64,000 nt of DNA from Nocardioides sp. Root190. Its GTDB lineage: Bacteria; Actinomycetota; Actinomycetes; Propionibacteriales; Nocardioidaceae. The position numbers were made by a program, and so were the translations under genes. The stretch is taken from the NCBI RefSeq assembly GCF_001428565.1, contig NZ_LMIA01000001.1, positions 457,612 through 521,611 of the forward strand, read 5' to 3'. Each line of letters opens with the position of its first letter. Position 1 is the first letter of the stretch. The notes beneath the pieces are model-generated. The model was given only the letters and a program-made list of their open reading frames with translations, did no database searches and had not been told where the DNA came from. This document shows, in pieces, positions 8,409 through 16,636 of the stretch.

Positions 8409-10057
8409 CACCAGGCTCCAGTTCCCGGCACACGCAGCCGTTCGACGACGAGGATCACGGTCGCGGTCACGACCGCCAGGACGACCGACGCGGCCAGCGC
8501 AGTGCCGTAGTTGAGGGCGCCCGGATGTCCGAGCAGGCGATAGATCACGACCGGCAGCGTCGGCTCGGCCGGGCGGACGATGAAGGACGTCGCGCCGAAC
8601 TCCCCCAGCGACACGGCGAACGCGAAGCCGCCCGCCGCCAGCAACGGGCGCCAGACGACTGCGAGGTCCACGGTGGCCAGCGTGCGCAGCGGACCGGCAC
8701 CGAGTGACGCCGCGGCCTGGCGCTGGCGGTCGTCGACGCCGGCGAGCACCGGGACCAGGGTGCGGACCACGAGCGGGAGCGCGACCAGCGCCTGGGCGAT
8801 CGGCACCAGCAGCGGGCTCGAGCGCAGGTCCAGCGGCGGCTCGTCGAGCGCGATGAGGAACCCGAAGCCGAGGGTCACCGCCGAGACGCCGAGCGGGAGC
8901 ATGAAGAAGCCGTCCAGGACTGCCCGCGAGCGCCGTCCCGCACGCGAGTGGGTCCGTCGGGTGACCACGAAGGAGACGATCAGCCCCAGGAGCAGGGCCA
9001 TCCAGGTCGCGTCGACGGCGATCCGCAACGACGCCAGGAGCGCGTCGCTGACCGAGATCTGGAAGAGCCCGTCAGCAGTTCCCTCGAGTGCGCGGTAGTG
9101 CTCCAGGGTCCAGCTGCCGTCGCGACGCAGCGAGCCGACGACGAGCGCGAGCACGGGCAGTGCCACGGCGACCAGCGTCGCGACGGTGACCGCGATGGCG
9201 GGCAGGTCACGCCAGCGTGGACGGACCGGCGCAGCCACCTCACGACGTACCGTCGGGTCCGCCACGGCCCGCAACCGCCCCACGACCACCAGCAGCAGGA
9301 CGACCGCCGCCATCTGCACGAGGGAGAGCGCCGCTGCGGCCGGCAGGTCCAGCAGCTCCGCGGTGAGCAGGTAGATCTCTGTCTCGACGGAGGAGTAGCG
9401 CACCCCACCGAGGACGAGTACGACGCCGAACGCGGTCGCGCAGAACAGGAACACCACGCTGGCGGCGGAGACCACCGCGGGCCGCAGGGCGGGGAAGGTG
9501 ACGGTCCGGAAGACCTGCCACGGCGAGGCACCGAGGGCCGCGGCCGCCTCGCCCGGGCGACGGTCCAGGGACTCCCAGGCCACGCCGACGGTGCGGATGA
9601 CGACGGCGACGTTGAAGAAGACGAGTCCGATGAGGATCGCGACGGGGGTGCCGTCGAGGTCCAGGGAGCCGAGGATCCCCGACGGCGCGATCAGCTCCCG
9701 CACCGCGAGCCCGACCACGACGGTCGGCAGCACGAACGGGACGAGCAATGCCGCACGCACCAGCGCCCGGCCCGGGAAGCGCAGCCGGTGCAGCACGTAG
9801 GCCGCAGGCAGGCCGAGCGTGACGGCGATGACGGTGGCGACCGTGCTGGTCCACACGGTGAACCACAGCACCCGACCCGTGCGCGGGCGGGCCAGCACGT
9901 CGAGGACCGCACCCGGGTCGAAGTCGCCGTCGGGCCACAGGCCCCGGTGCAGCATCGCGCCGACGGGCAGCACGAAGAAGACCCCGACGACCGCGACCGG
10001 GACGGCGGCGAGGGCCAGGAGGCCCAGCCGCGCGCCGGTCCGGCCGCCCACGGTCAT
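8408..10057 (-). CDS. thiP: thiamine ABC transporter permease, fused two-domain type
   Basis: A 549-residue membrane permease with about twelve transmembrane helices made of two fused halves, as in ThiP and FbpB. Each half carries an EAA-type cytoplasmic loop that contacts the ATPase: one near EAAAALGASPWQVFRTVTFP, the other near RQRQAAASLGAGPLRTL. It would transport the thiamine released by the lipoprotein encoded upstream. A fusion of two permease halves is normal for this family. It is followed by thiQ with overlapping stop and start codons. The 5' junction with thiB carries a 14-bp tandem repeat. Confidence 0.85.
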   Translation of the reverse strand: MTVGGRTGARLGLLALAAVPVAVVGVFFVLPVGAMLHRGLWPDGDFDPGAVLDVLARPRTGRVLWFTVWTSTVATVIAVTLGLPAAYVLHRLRFPGRALVRAALLVPFVLPTVVVGLAVRELIAPSGILGSLDLDGTPVAILIGLVFFNVAVVIRTVGVAWESLDRRPGEAAAALGASPWQVFRTVTFPALRPAVVSAASVVFLFCATAFGVVLVLGGVRYSSVETEIYLLTAELLDLPAAAALSLVQMAAVVLLLVVVGRLRAVADPTVRREVAAPVRPRWRDLPAIAVTVATLVAVALPVLALVVGSLRRDGSWTLEHYRALEGTADGLFQISVSDALLASLRIAVDATWMALLLGLIVSFVVTRRTHSRAGRRSRAVLDGFFMLPLGVSAVTLGFGFLIALDEPPLDLRSSPLLVPIAQALVALPLVVRTLVPVLAGVDDRQRQAAASLGAGPLRTLATVDLAVVWRPLLAAGGFAFAVSLGEFGATSFIVRPAEPTLPVVIYRLLGHPGALNYGTALAASVVLAVVTATVILVVERLRVPGTGAW

Positions 10058-10063
10058 CGTCCC

Positions 10064-10101
10064 GAGCTCATCGTGTCGAGCTCATCGTGTCGAGCTCATC
10101 G
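10064..10101 (-). repeat. 14-bp tandem repeat, 2.7 copies, at thiB/thiP junction
   Basis: GAGCTCATCGTGTC occurs at 10064-10077 and 10078-10091, with a partial third copy at 10092-10101. Read on the coding strand, each unit contains ATGA. The thiB stop lies in the third copy, and thiP starts just past the first copy. Confidence 0.9.
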
Positions 10102-11166
10102 GGAGATGATCTCGTTCCACTCCTCGATCCAGCCCTGCCGCTCCTCAGCGATCCGGGCCGGAGCGAGGTTCTCCGTCTCCGCCGGGCGCTCGGTGAACTT
10201 CGCCCAGTCGGCCGGGAGCTCGACACCGTCGGCGACCGGGAACACGTACATCGACGGGGGCAGTGCGGCCTGGACCTCGGGCGACAGCAGCCAGTCGATC
10301 ACGGCGTGGGCACCCTCGACGTTGGTGTCCTCGCCGGCCAGCACGCCGGCGTACTCGACCTGCTCGAAGCAGCCGTCGAGCAGGGCCCGGGTCGTGGAGC
10401 GGGTGCCGGCCTTGTTCAGCGTGAACGCGGGCGAGGAGTCGTAGGACACGACGATCGGACGGTCACCGCCGGAGAACGTGAAGTCCTCGAAGTAGGCCTC
10501 GGTCCAGCCCTTGACGACCTTGGCGCCGTTGGCCACGAGGTCCTCCCAGTAGCCGGTCCAGTCGTCGCCGTACCGGCTGATGGTCGCGGTCAGGAAGGCC
10601 AGGCCGGGCGAGCTCGTGCTCGCCGCGGGGACCACGAACAGGTCCTTGTAGGCCGGGTCGGTGAGGTCGCCCAGGTCCTGCGGCTCGGGAATGCCCTGCT
10701 TGCGGAACCAGGCCGTGTCGACGTTGACGCAGACGCTGCCGGTGTCGATCGGCGTCAGCGCGTCCTCGTCGTCGCCGGGCAGCTCGAACTCCTCGGCGCC
10801 CGAGGGGAGCTCCGGCGCGTAGGCCTCGAGCACGTCCTCGTCGACGGCGCGCGTCGCGAAGGTGTTGTCGACGCCGAAGACCACGTCGCCGACGGGCTTC
10901 GACCTGGTCAGCACCAGCTGGTTGGTCAGCGTCCCGGCGTCGGCCAGCTTGCTGATCGTCAGCTCGAAGCCGGTGTCCTTCTCGAACTCCGCGACGAGCT
11001 CGTCGGGAATCGCGAAGGACTCGTGGGTCACCAGGGTGACCTTCGTGTCAGCGGCACCGCCGACTCCGTCGGAGCCGTCGTCCTCGCTGCTGAGCAGCGA
11101 ACAGCCGCTCGCGAGGAGGGTGGCCGCAGTGAGACCTGTGATGGTGGTGAGAACGCGCGCACGCAC
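10096..11166 (-). CDS. thiB: thiamine ABC transporter substrate-binding lipoprotein
   Basis: Extracellular solute-binding lipoprotein of 356 aa that should capture thiamine or its phosphates. The signal peptide ends in lipobox ASGC (Cys22). The mature part shows ThiB-like features: VTLVTHESFAIPDELV near the N-terminus, GDVVFGVDNTFATRA and VPAASTSSPGLAFL. The start is GTG 11166 with GGGAG upstream; that Shine-Dalgarno lies in the 3' part of the TPP riboswitch. It is the first gene of thiB-thiP-thiQ. The specificity is well supported by the riboswitch. Confidence 0.88.
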   Translation of the reverse strand: MRARVLTTITGLTAATLLASGCSLLSSEDDGSDGVGGAADTKVTLVTHESFAIPDELVAEFEKDTGFELTISKLADAGTLTNQLVLTRSKPVGDVVFGVDNTFATRAVDEDVLEAYAPELPSGAEEFELPGDDEDALTPIDTGSVCVNVDTAWFRKQGIPEPQDLGDLTDPAYKDLFVVPAASTSSPGLAFLTATISRYGDDWTGYWEDLVANGAKVVKGWTEAYFEDFTFSGGDRPIVVSYDSSPAFTLNKAGTRSTTRALLDGCFEQVEYAGVLAGEDTNVEGAHAVIDWLLSPEVQAALPPSMYVFPVADGVELPADWAKFTERPAETENLAPARIAEERQGWIEEWNEIISR

Positions 11167-11173
11167 GTGGTGA

Positions 11174-11255
11174 CTCCCTTCGCCGGTGCTAACCGGATCA
11201 GGTTCGGAGGGTCTGCGGCGATCCGCACTCTCAGCCCGTGAAGGGCTCCCCTGTC
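11174..11255 (-). ncRNA. TPP riboswitch (THI element)
   Basis: On the minus strand this region reads the THI-box consensus: GGGCTGAGAGTGCGGATCG, then GACCCTCCGAACCTGATCCG, then GTTAGCACCGGCGAAGGGAG. It ends at the thiB ribosome-binding site, so thiamine pyrophosphate binding would probably hide the Shine-Dalgarno and block translation of the transporter. Class and orientation are clear. Confidence 0.95.
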
Positions 11256-11279
11256 TGACCTGAGGAGTCTAGGCCGCGC

Positions 11280-12350
11280 TCAGGTGGCGGTGTAGGTGAC
11301 CCCGTCCGCGTGGTCGACGCTGGCGGCCTGTCCCCGCGCGACGAGCAGGTCCATGTGGGCCTTGGTCTCCATCGCGGCCATGCCCTGGCTGAACACGTCG
11401 AGGTCGGCGAACGGGTGCTCGTGCCGGGTCCAGCCGAGGTCGCGAGCCACGACGAGCGAGGTCACCGAGCCACGCGCGGTCAAGGAGGTCAGGCACTGCT
11501 CGAGCCGGGTCTCGTGGTGGGCGAGCAGCTCGTCGACACGGGTGTACGTCGACGGGGCGACCGGACCGTGGGCCGGCAGGATCCGCAGGTCGGGCAGCTG
11601 CCGGACCCGGGCGAGCGAGGCCATGAACTCACCGAGCGGCTGCTCGGTCGCGGGCACGGTGAAGCCGATCGAGGGAGTGATCGTCGGCAGCACGTGGTCA
11701 CCGGAGAACAGCACGCCCTCGCCCTGGTCGGCGTAGACGTAGTGGCCGGGCGTGTGACCCGGCGTGTGCACGGCGTCGAGGGTGCGTCGGCCGAGGTCGA
11801 AGGACCGGTCGCCGTCGAGCCAGACGTCCGGGAAGGCCCAGTCCGCGGCGCTGGGCAGCTCGCCGTCGTGGCCGGCCTGCCACATGTCCGCGATCTCCGC
11901 GGCACCTGCGGTGCGCAGGACCGCGAGGAACGGGCTCTCGCCGATCTGGGCCTGGGACGCGCGGTGGAGCAGCTCGAGGGCGGGCTTCTCCTCGGCTCCC
12001 AGGACCACCTCGGCGCCGTACTCGTGGCCCAGGACGGTTGCGAGCGTGAAGTGGTCGCGGTGGACGTGAGTCACCAGGAAGCGCTTGATGTCGCCGAAGC
12101 CCGAGCCGATCGAGCGCAGGCTCTTGTCGAGCAGGTCGCGGGCGATCGGGATCGACCAGCCGCCGTCGATGAGGGTCAGCCCGTCGTCGGAGGCCAGGAC
12201 GTAGACATTGATCGCCTTGAGCGCGTCCATCGGAAGGGGCAGCGGGATCCGGTGGATCCCGTCCGCCACCTGCCAGGCGCCCTCGTTGGCCCAGTGCTCA
12301 CCCGAGTCCGGGGAGATGGCATGACCCGTGGCTACACCGCCTGTACTCAT
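11280..12350 (-). CDS. metallo-beta-lactamase fold hydrolase
   Basis: A 356-residue MBL-fold hydrolase. THVHRDH at residues 94-100 is the zinc-binding HxHxDH motif; further metal ligands are in DAVHTPGHTPGHY and the Asp of FSGDHVLP, with a last His in LPAHGPV. It belongs to the broad hydrolase/thioesterase side of the superfamily (glyoxalase II or quorum-lactonase-like), and the true substrate is unknown. It lies downstream of, and close to, the SDR gene but has its own leaderless promoter over the SDR stop codon. A role in the neighbouring catabolic cluster is plausible. Confidence 0.82.
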   Translation of the reverse strand: MSTGGVATGHAISPDSGEHWANEGAWQVADGIHRIPLPLPMDALKAINVYVLASDDGLTLIDGGWSIPIARDLLDKSLRSIGSGFGDIKRFLVTHVHRDHFTLATVLGHEYGAEVVLGAEEKPALELLHRASQAQIGESPFLAVLRTAGAAEIADMWQAGHDGELPSAADWAFPDVWLDGDRSFDLGRRTLDAVHTPGHTPGHYVYADQGEGVLFSGDHVLPTITPSIGFTVPATEQPLGEFMASLARVRQLPDLRILPAHGPVAPSTYTRVDELLAHHETRLEQCLTSLTARGSVTSLVVARDLGWTRHEHPFADLDVFSQGMAAMETKAHMDLLVARGQAASVDHADGVTYTAT

Positions 12351-12356
12351 GGGTCG

Positions 12357-12362
12357 ACCTTA
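12357..12362 (-). promoter_or_regulatory. -10 element TAAGGT formed from the SDR stop codon
   Basis: The TAA stop codon of the SDR gene (12360-12362) is the first half of TAAGGT, which sits 6 bases before ATG 12350. This predicts a separate leaderless transcript for the MBL hydrolase. Confidence 0.5.
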
Positions 12363-13184
12363 ACGAGCGTTCAATTCCGGCTGGAGGTCGGGGAGTCCCA
12401 GGTCGAGGTTCGGCTGCTGGATCCCGCCGTCGACCTCGAGGAGCTTTCCGGTGACGAACTTGCCGGCGCGCGAGGACAGGTAGACCACCGCCGCGGCGAT
12501 GTCCTCGGCCTCGCCGATCCGCCCGAGGGGGGTCGCCTGCTCCATCTGCTCCTTCATCGCCGGCACGCCCGCGACGAACTCCAGGGCGCTGGTCATCACC
12601 GAGCCGACGTACACGCCGTTGACGCGGATGCCGGGCGACAGGTCGGTCGCCGCGAGCCGGGTCCAGTGTGCGAGCGCGGCCTTGGCGACGCCGTACGCGA
12701 GGTAGCCGCGGGCCGCCGTACGCCCCATCATCGAGCTGATCGAGGTGATCGACTTCTGCCGGCCCTCCCCCGCCGAGGCGAGCATCAACGGGACGGCCGC
12801 GCGGCTCAGCGCGTGCGCGGTCGCGACGTTGAAGTGGAAGGACTCCTCGAGGTAGGCCACGTCGGTGTCCAGGAAGGCGTTCGGGATCGTGCCGCCGACG
12901 TTGTTGACCACGATGTCGAGGCGACCGAAGGCGTCGTAGGCCGCCTGGGCCAGCCCGGCGACCTCGTCGGTGTGCGCGAGGTTGGCGGGTACGACGACGG
13001 CGCGGCGACCGACGGCCTCGATCCGCTTCGCGACCTCCGCCAGCTGGTCCGGGGTGCGCGAGGAGATCAGCACGTCGGCGCCGGCCTCCGCCAGCGCGAC
13101 GGCCGTGGCGGCGCCGATTCCCCGGCCCGCGCCGGTGACGACGGCGACGTGGTCGGTGAGGGTGAAGCGGTCCAGGATGCTCAT
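12360..13184 (-). CDS. short-chain dehydrogenase/reductase
   Basis: Classical SDR oxidoreductase of 274 aa, NAD(P)-dependent. The cofactor motif TGAGRGIG is at residues 17-24 and NNVG near residue 94. The catalytic set is the Ser in [10 protein letters not shown] (about 148-151), Tyr164 and Lys168 (YGVAK). The C-terminal GGIQQPN region is typical of FabG-like enzymes. Its ATG overlaps the stop of the DapB-like gene (ATGA), so the two are co-translated. Context with OYE, DapB-like and MpaB-like genes suggests oxidation of a hydroxyl group on a steroid, terpenoid or other catabolic intermediate; this is inference. Confidence 0.87.
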   Translation of the reverse strand: MSILDRFTLTDHVAVVTGAGRGIGAATAVALAEAGADVLISSRTPDQLAEVAKRIEAVGRRAVVVPANLAHTDEVAGLAQAAYDAFGRLDIVVNNVGGTIPNAFLDTDVAYLEESFHFNVATAHALSRAAVPLMLASAGEGRQKSITSISSMMGRTAARGYLAYGVAKAALAHWTRLAATDLSPGIRVNGVYVGSVMTSALEFVAGVPAMKEQMEQATPLGRIGEAEDIAAAVVYLSSRAGKFVTGKLLEVDGGIQQPNLDLGLPDLQPELNAR

Positions 13185-14293
13185 CGCTGCGCCTTCGTGC
13201 CGGCGACCAGGCCACGGCCGGTGACCAGGCCGATGTCGAGGGCCGAGCGCAGGCCCGGCTGTGCGGCGACGACCGCCGGGACGGCGTTGATCAGGCGCTG
13301 GGCGGTGATGATCATGCCGGAGACGTTGTGGTCGCCGTGCTCGCCGTGGTGGGTGAACTCGACCTTCATGCACGGCTCGCCGGTGACCTCGATCCGGTAG
13401 CAGCCGTCGCCCTCGTTCGGGCGCGGCCACTCGGGCTCGGCCTCCGCGTCGGTGCGGGTGACGTGCTCGAGGGTGACCCGCGGCACGCCGTCGACGGTGC
13501 CGATCACGCGGAACAGCACCGAGCCCATCGTCCCCTCCTCCACGTCGAGCGACACGGTGCTCACCGTGCGCGGCGCGGGGCGGCGGGTGACCTCCTCGAC
13601 GAGCGGCTCGTCGAGGGTGACCCCGAGGCCCGCGGCGATCACCCGGACGACCGGGCCCCAGGCGGTGGTGAGGATGCCGGGCTCCCAGAGCAGCGGCTTC
13701 GCGTCCAGCGGCTGCCCGAAGCCGAACAGGTCGCGCATGACGACCGGCTGGTAGTAGGTCGAGTAGTCGGCGATCTCGCTGACCTTGATGTGGTCGATGC
13801 GCTGGCTCAGGCTCGTCATCACCAGCGGCAGGACGTCGTTGGCGAAACCCGGGTCGATGCCGTTGACGTGCAGGCTGGCGTTGCCCTCGCGCCCGGCCTC
13901 GTCGATCTTCTCGATCATCTCCGGCGGCAGGGTGCCGTCGCGGTGCAGCAGGATGACCGGCCCCGAGGAGACGACGTTGACGCCGTCGCGGATGAACCCG
14001 GTCAGGTCCTCGATCGACTCGAACACCCGGTCGTCGGTCATCGCGCCGTGCACGATGCAGTCGGGGCGCAGCGCGATGAGCTCGTCGCGGTCGGTCGTCG
14101 CCTTCACGCCGAGCTCGCGGCCCAGCTCGGCGAGCTCGCCCGCGTCCTTCCCGTGCTTCTCGGGGGTGGAGGTCCACACACCGACCAGCTCGAGGTCGGG
14201 GTGGGCGTCGACGCCGGCGATCGCGTGCCGACCGATCGTGCCGGTGGACCAGACGACGACGCGGAGCGGCTTCTCGGGGATGACCTGTGACAT
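13181..14293 (-). CDS. DapB-like (dihydrodipicolinate reductase N-terminal domain) NAD(P)-dependent oxidoreductase
   Basis: A 370-residue oxidoreductase. The N-terminal Rossmann domain begins [19 protein letters not shown] (residues 10-28), as in the dihydrodipicolinate reductase-like/2,4-diaminopentanoate dehydrogenase-like family common in actinobacteria, often near steroid and lipid genes. It is not the lysine-pathway DapB: it is longer and lacks the expected context. Its start is fixed by a -10 hexamer 7 bases upstream. That promoter overlaps a KstR-type dyad, so repression by a TetR-family regulator is likely. It is followed by the SDR gene with a 4-base overlap. Confidence 0.78.
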   Translation of the reverse strand: MSQVIPEKPLRVVVWSTGTIGRHAIAGVDAHPDLELVGVWTSTPEKHGKDAGELAELGRELGVKATTDRDELIALRPDCIVHGAMTDDRVFESIEDLTGFIRDGVNVVSSGPVILLHRDGTLPPEMIEKIDEAGREGNASLHVNGIDPGFANDVLPLVMTSLSQRIDHIKVSEIADYSTYYQPVVMRDLFGFGQPLDAKPLLWEPGILTTAWGPVVRVIAAGLGVTLDEPLVEEVTRRPAPRTVSTVSLDVEEGTMGSVLFRVIGTVDGVPRVTLEHVTRTDAEAEPEWPRPNEGDGCYRIEVTGEPCMKVEFTHHGEHGDHNVSGMIITAQRLINAVPAVVAAQPGLRSALDIGLVTGRGLVAGTKAQR

Positions 14294-15624
14294 GGGGCAC
14301 AGACTAGAACGAGTTCTAGTTTTGCGGAAGGGGGTTCGGCAGTTTCACCGCCTAGGTGGTGAAACTGCCGAACTGGGCACACAGAACTGCCTCTGGGCAC
14401 ACGGAGTTTCATGCGCCCAGAGGCAGTTTCACCGCTTAGGCGGTGAAACTGCCACGCAGCCCACTCCGGACACCGTGTACCGGAGTAGATCGTCGGCATG
14501 CACCGGTTGCAGTGGATGCAGATGCCGCCAGAGGCCGAGCCGGCCTGCAGGCGGTTGACCAGGTCCGGCTCGCGGAGGAGGGCGCGTCCCATCACCACGA
14601 AGTCGAACCCGTCGGCCATCGCCTGTTGCATGGTCTCGAGGCGGTTGATCCCGCCGAGCAGCATCAGCGGCATGGCGAGACCCGAACGGAAGGTGAGCGC
14701 CTTCTGGTTGAAGTAGGCCTCCTCGAAGGCGTACTCCTTCATGAAGCCCTTGCCGAAGGGCGTCCGCATGCCCCACTTCACGACGGTGGGCATCGTCTCG
14801 GCGAACTCCGCAACCGGCGCTCCCCCGCGGAACAGGTACATCGGGTTCATCAGCGAGGACCCGCCCGACATCTGCAGGGCGTCGAGGTGGCCGTCGGCCT
14901 CCAGCAGCTGCGCGAACGCCAGGCCGGTCTCGGTCGTGACCCCTCCCGGGAAGCCGTCCGAGACGGAGACCTTGGCACTCAGCGCGACGGCGTCGCCGAC
15001 CTCTTCGCGTACGACGCGGGCGACCTGTCGCGCGAGGCGGGCACGCCGCTCGAGGGGGCCGCCCCAGCGGTCCCGGCGGCGATTGAGCCCGGGCGCGAGG
15101 AAGGAGGAGATCAGGTAGGAGTGGGCCATGTGCAGCTCGAGGACGTCGAAGCCGGCCCGGACGAGGAGGCGGGCCGCATCGACGTACGCACGGGTGACCC
15201 GGGTCAGGTCCTTCTCGCTGGCCGCACCGATCATCTGCATCGACAGCGGGCTCGGCATCGAGCTCGCCGACAGGGCGCGGACGCCGTTCGAGCGGCCGTT
15301 GGCCACCGGTCCCGCATGGCCGACCTGGCCCGCGATGCCGGCGCCGGTCGCGTGGATCTCCTCGACCAGGCGGGTCAGACCCGGCAGGGTGCGCTCACTC
15401 ACGACCATCTGCTCGGCATGGGTACGGCCCTCCGGCGCGACCGCGAGGTAGGCGACGGTGGTCAGGCCGACACCCCCTTCGGCGGGCGCGCGGTGGTAGG
15501 CGATCAGCTCGTCGGTGACCTCGCCATGGGGCGTGCGCCCCTCGAAGGTGGCCGCCTTCACCGTGCGGTTGCGCAGGCGCACGGGACCGAGCTGGACAGG
15601 ACTGAAGACGTCAGGGGCGGCCAC
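14104..15624 (-). CDS. NADH:flavin oxidoreductase, Old Yellow Enzyme family, with repeat-derived C-terminal extension
   Basis: An OYE-family flavoprotein reductase (FMN; enoate or dienoyl-CoA type reductions). Residues 1-395 are a complete OYE barrel: [10 protein letters not shown] near residue 22, [19 protein letters not shown], and [15 protein letters not shown]. The segment ends in [17 protein letters not shown], a Cys cluster resembling the 4Fe-4S site of 2,4-dienoyl-CoA reductase relatives. Beyond about 14455 the frame runs through the palindromic element (encoding [10 protein letters not shown], then [10 protein letters not shown]) and into the DapB-like gene before a stop at 14104. The last 110 residues look non-native. 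Start is GTG 15624, 6 bases after a -10 hexamer. Confidence 0.82.
   Translation of the reverse strand: MAAPDVFSPVQLGPVRLRNRTVKAATFEGRTPHGEVTDELIAYHRAPAEGGVGLTTVAYLAVAPEGRTHAEQMVVSERTLPGLTRLVEEIHATGAGIAGQVGHAGPVANGRSNGVRALSASSMPSPLSMQMIGAASEKDLTRVTRAYVDAARLLVRAGFDVLELHMAHSYLISSFLAPGLNRRRDRWGGPLERRARLARQVARVVREEVGDAVALSAKVSVSDGFPGGVTTETGLAFAQLLEADGHLDALQMSGGSSLMNPMYLFRGGAPVAEFAETMPTVVKWGMRTPFGKGFMKEYAFEEAYFNQKALTFRSGLAMPLMLLGGINRLETMQQAMADGFDFVVMGRALLREPDLVNRLQAGSASGGICIHCNRCMPTIYSGTRCPEWAAWQFHRLSGETASGRMKLRVPRGSSVCPVRQFHHLGGETAEPPSAKLELVLVCAPCHRSSPRSRSASSSGPPARSVGTRSPASTPTPTSSWSVCGPPPPRSTGRTRASSPSWAASSA
14301..14306 (-). promoter_or_regulatory. -10 element TAGTCT, leaderless DapB-like gene promoter
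   Basis: TAGTCT ends 7 bases before ATG 14293 and shares four bases with the operator-like dyad at 14303-14320, so a bound repressor would block polymerase. Confidence 0.5.
14303..14320. promoter_or_regulatory. KstR-like operator dyad upstream of DapB-like gene
   Basis: ACTAGAACGAGTTCTAGT is an 18-bp dyad, symmetric except for its two central bases. It matches the form TAGAAC-NN-GTTCTA that I recall for KstR, the TetR-family repressor of cholesterol catabolism in mycobacteria. A close relative lies at 15645-15660 in front of the OYE gene. Confidence 0.6.
14335..14453. repeat. nested palindromic repeat element, copy A
   Basis: A 119-bp element. It has a 38-bp palindrome at 14335-14372 and a 32-bp palindrome at 14422-14453, both built on GGCAGTTTCACCGC and its complement. 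Between them are two direct copies of CTGGGCACAC (14373-14382, 14393-14402) and a 14-bp inverted repeat (14385-14398 with 14415-14428). The right two-hairpin module recurs at 42367-42436. It lies at the 3' end of the OYE gene and just upstream of the DapB-like operator. Confidence 0.85.
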
Positions 15625-15630
15625 GAGCGC

Positions 15631-15636
15631 ACTCTA
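15631..15636 (-). promoter_or_regulatory. -10 element TAGAGT, leaderless OYE gene promoter
   Basis: TAGAGT ends 6 bases before GTG 15624. The KstR-like dyad begins 9 bases upstream of it, in the spacer/-35 zone. Confidence 0.5.
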
Positions 15637-15644
15637 ACCGCGAA

Positions 15645-15660
15645 CTGGAACGCGTTCTAG
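15645..15660. promoter_or_regulatory. KstR-like operator dyad in OYE/MpaB divergent region
   Basis: CTGGAACGCGTTCTAG is a 16-bp dyad with one imperfect base pair, containing GAACGCGTTC. It lies between the divergent OYE and MpaB-like genes, closer to OYE, and closely resembles the dyad at 14303-14320. Confidence 0.55.
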
Positions 15661-15729
15661 AAAACTTGGCCCGCAGGAAGTGAGACAAAAGCGAGGATCC
15701 TTCATCTTTCGCCGGTCCTCGGACGGATC

Positions 15730-15735
15730 TAGGCT
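15730..15735 (+). promoter_or_regulatory. -10 element TAGGCT, leaderless MpaB-like gene promoter
   Basis: TAGGCT ends 6 bases before ATG 15742; no Shine-Dalgarno is present. Confidence 0.55.
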
Positions 15736-15741
15736 CACGTC

Positions 15742-16629
15742 ATGGCCAAGACGCTCTGGCGGGACCGCAACGACGCGCTCGATCCCGAGACCGACTACGT
15801 CGAGATCTACCAGAACCTCGCGCTCTACGAGTTCACCTGGGACTTCACCCAGTCGCTGAGCTTCGCGTTGTTCCGTACCTACGCCGTCCCGAGCATCGGC
15901 CGCCTGTTGTACGAGACGGGCGCCTTCACCGGCCAGGTGCAGAAGAGGTACGACGACACCGCGCTCCTGCTCGAGGCGCCCTTCGTCCACGGCCTCGACA
16001 GCGACGCCGGGAAGACCGCGATCCGCCGGATCAACCAGATGCACCGGGCCTACGACATCAGCAACGAGGACTTCCTCTACGTGCTGGCCACCTTCGTCGT
16101 GGTCCCCAAGCGCTGGCTCGACGACCACGGCTGGCGGCAGCTCACCGACAACGAGCTGCGCGCCACCGTGAACTACTACCGGGCGCTCGGTCGCCGCATG
16201 GCCATCAAGGACATCCCGGAGACCTACGACGAGTTCATGCACCTGATGGACGACTACGAGCGCGCCCACTTCGACTTCGACGCGGGCGGGCGCCAGGTCG
16301 CCGACTCCACGCTCGCGCTGATGACGACGTTCTACCCGCGCGTGCTGCGCAAGCCGGTCGCACTGTTCAGCCGTGCCCTGATGGACAAGCCGCTCCTGGA
16401 CGCCTTCGCCTACGTCGAGCCGCCGGCCGTCGTACGACGGGCGAGCCTGCTCGCCATGCGCCTGCGGGCGCGGGCACTGCGCCACACCCCGTCACCACGG
16501 CGGCCCACCTTCATCGCCGACCTGCCGCGGGTCAAGAGCTATCCGCACGGCTACGCGCTGGGCGCGCTCGGGACGCTCCCGACGCCGGGCGTCGCCGGGT
16601 GTCCGGTGCGCCACACCGCCGACGCCTGA
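15742..16629 (+). CDS. MpaB-like oxygenase (DUF2236 family)
   Basis: A 295-residue protein of the DUF2236/MpaB family, which includes fungal MpaB and latex-clearing (rubber) oxygenases: all-helical haem b proteins that cleave isoprenoid double bonds. Visible landmarks are ALFRTYAVPSIGRLLYETG, INQMHRAYDISNEDFLYVL (with the conserved His of this segment) and VVPKRWLDDHGW. Being divergent from an OYE reductase behind a shared KstR-like dyad, and near SDR and acyl-CoA genes, it may attack a steroid or terpenoid. Activity and substrate are unproven. Its stop is 7 bases from that of the convergent lipoprotein gene. Confidence 0.75.
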   Translation: MAKTLWRDRNDALDPETDYVEIYQNLALYEFTWDFTQSLSFALFRTYAVPSIGRLLYETGAFTGQVQKRYDDTALLLEAPFVHGLDSDAGKTAIRRINQMHRAYDISNEDFLYVLATFVVVPKRWLDDHGWRQLTDNELRATVNYYRALGRRMAIKDIPETYDEFMHLMDDYERAHFDFDAGGRQVADSTLALMTTFYPRVLRKPVALFSRALMDKPLLDAFAYVEPPAVVRRASLLAMRLRARALRHTPSPRRPTFIADLPRVKSYPHGYALGALGTLPTPGVAGCPVRHTADA

Positions 16630-16636
16630 GCAGCGG

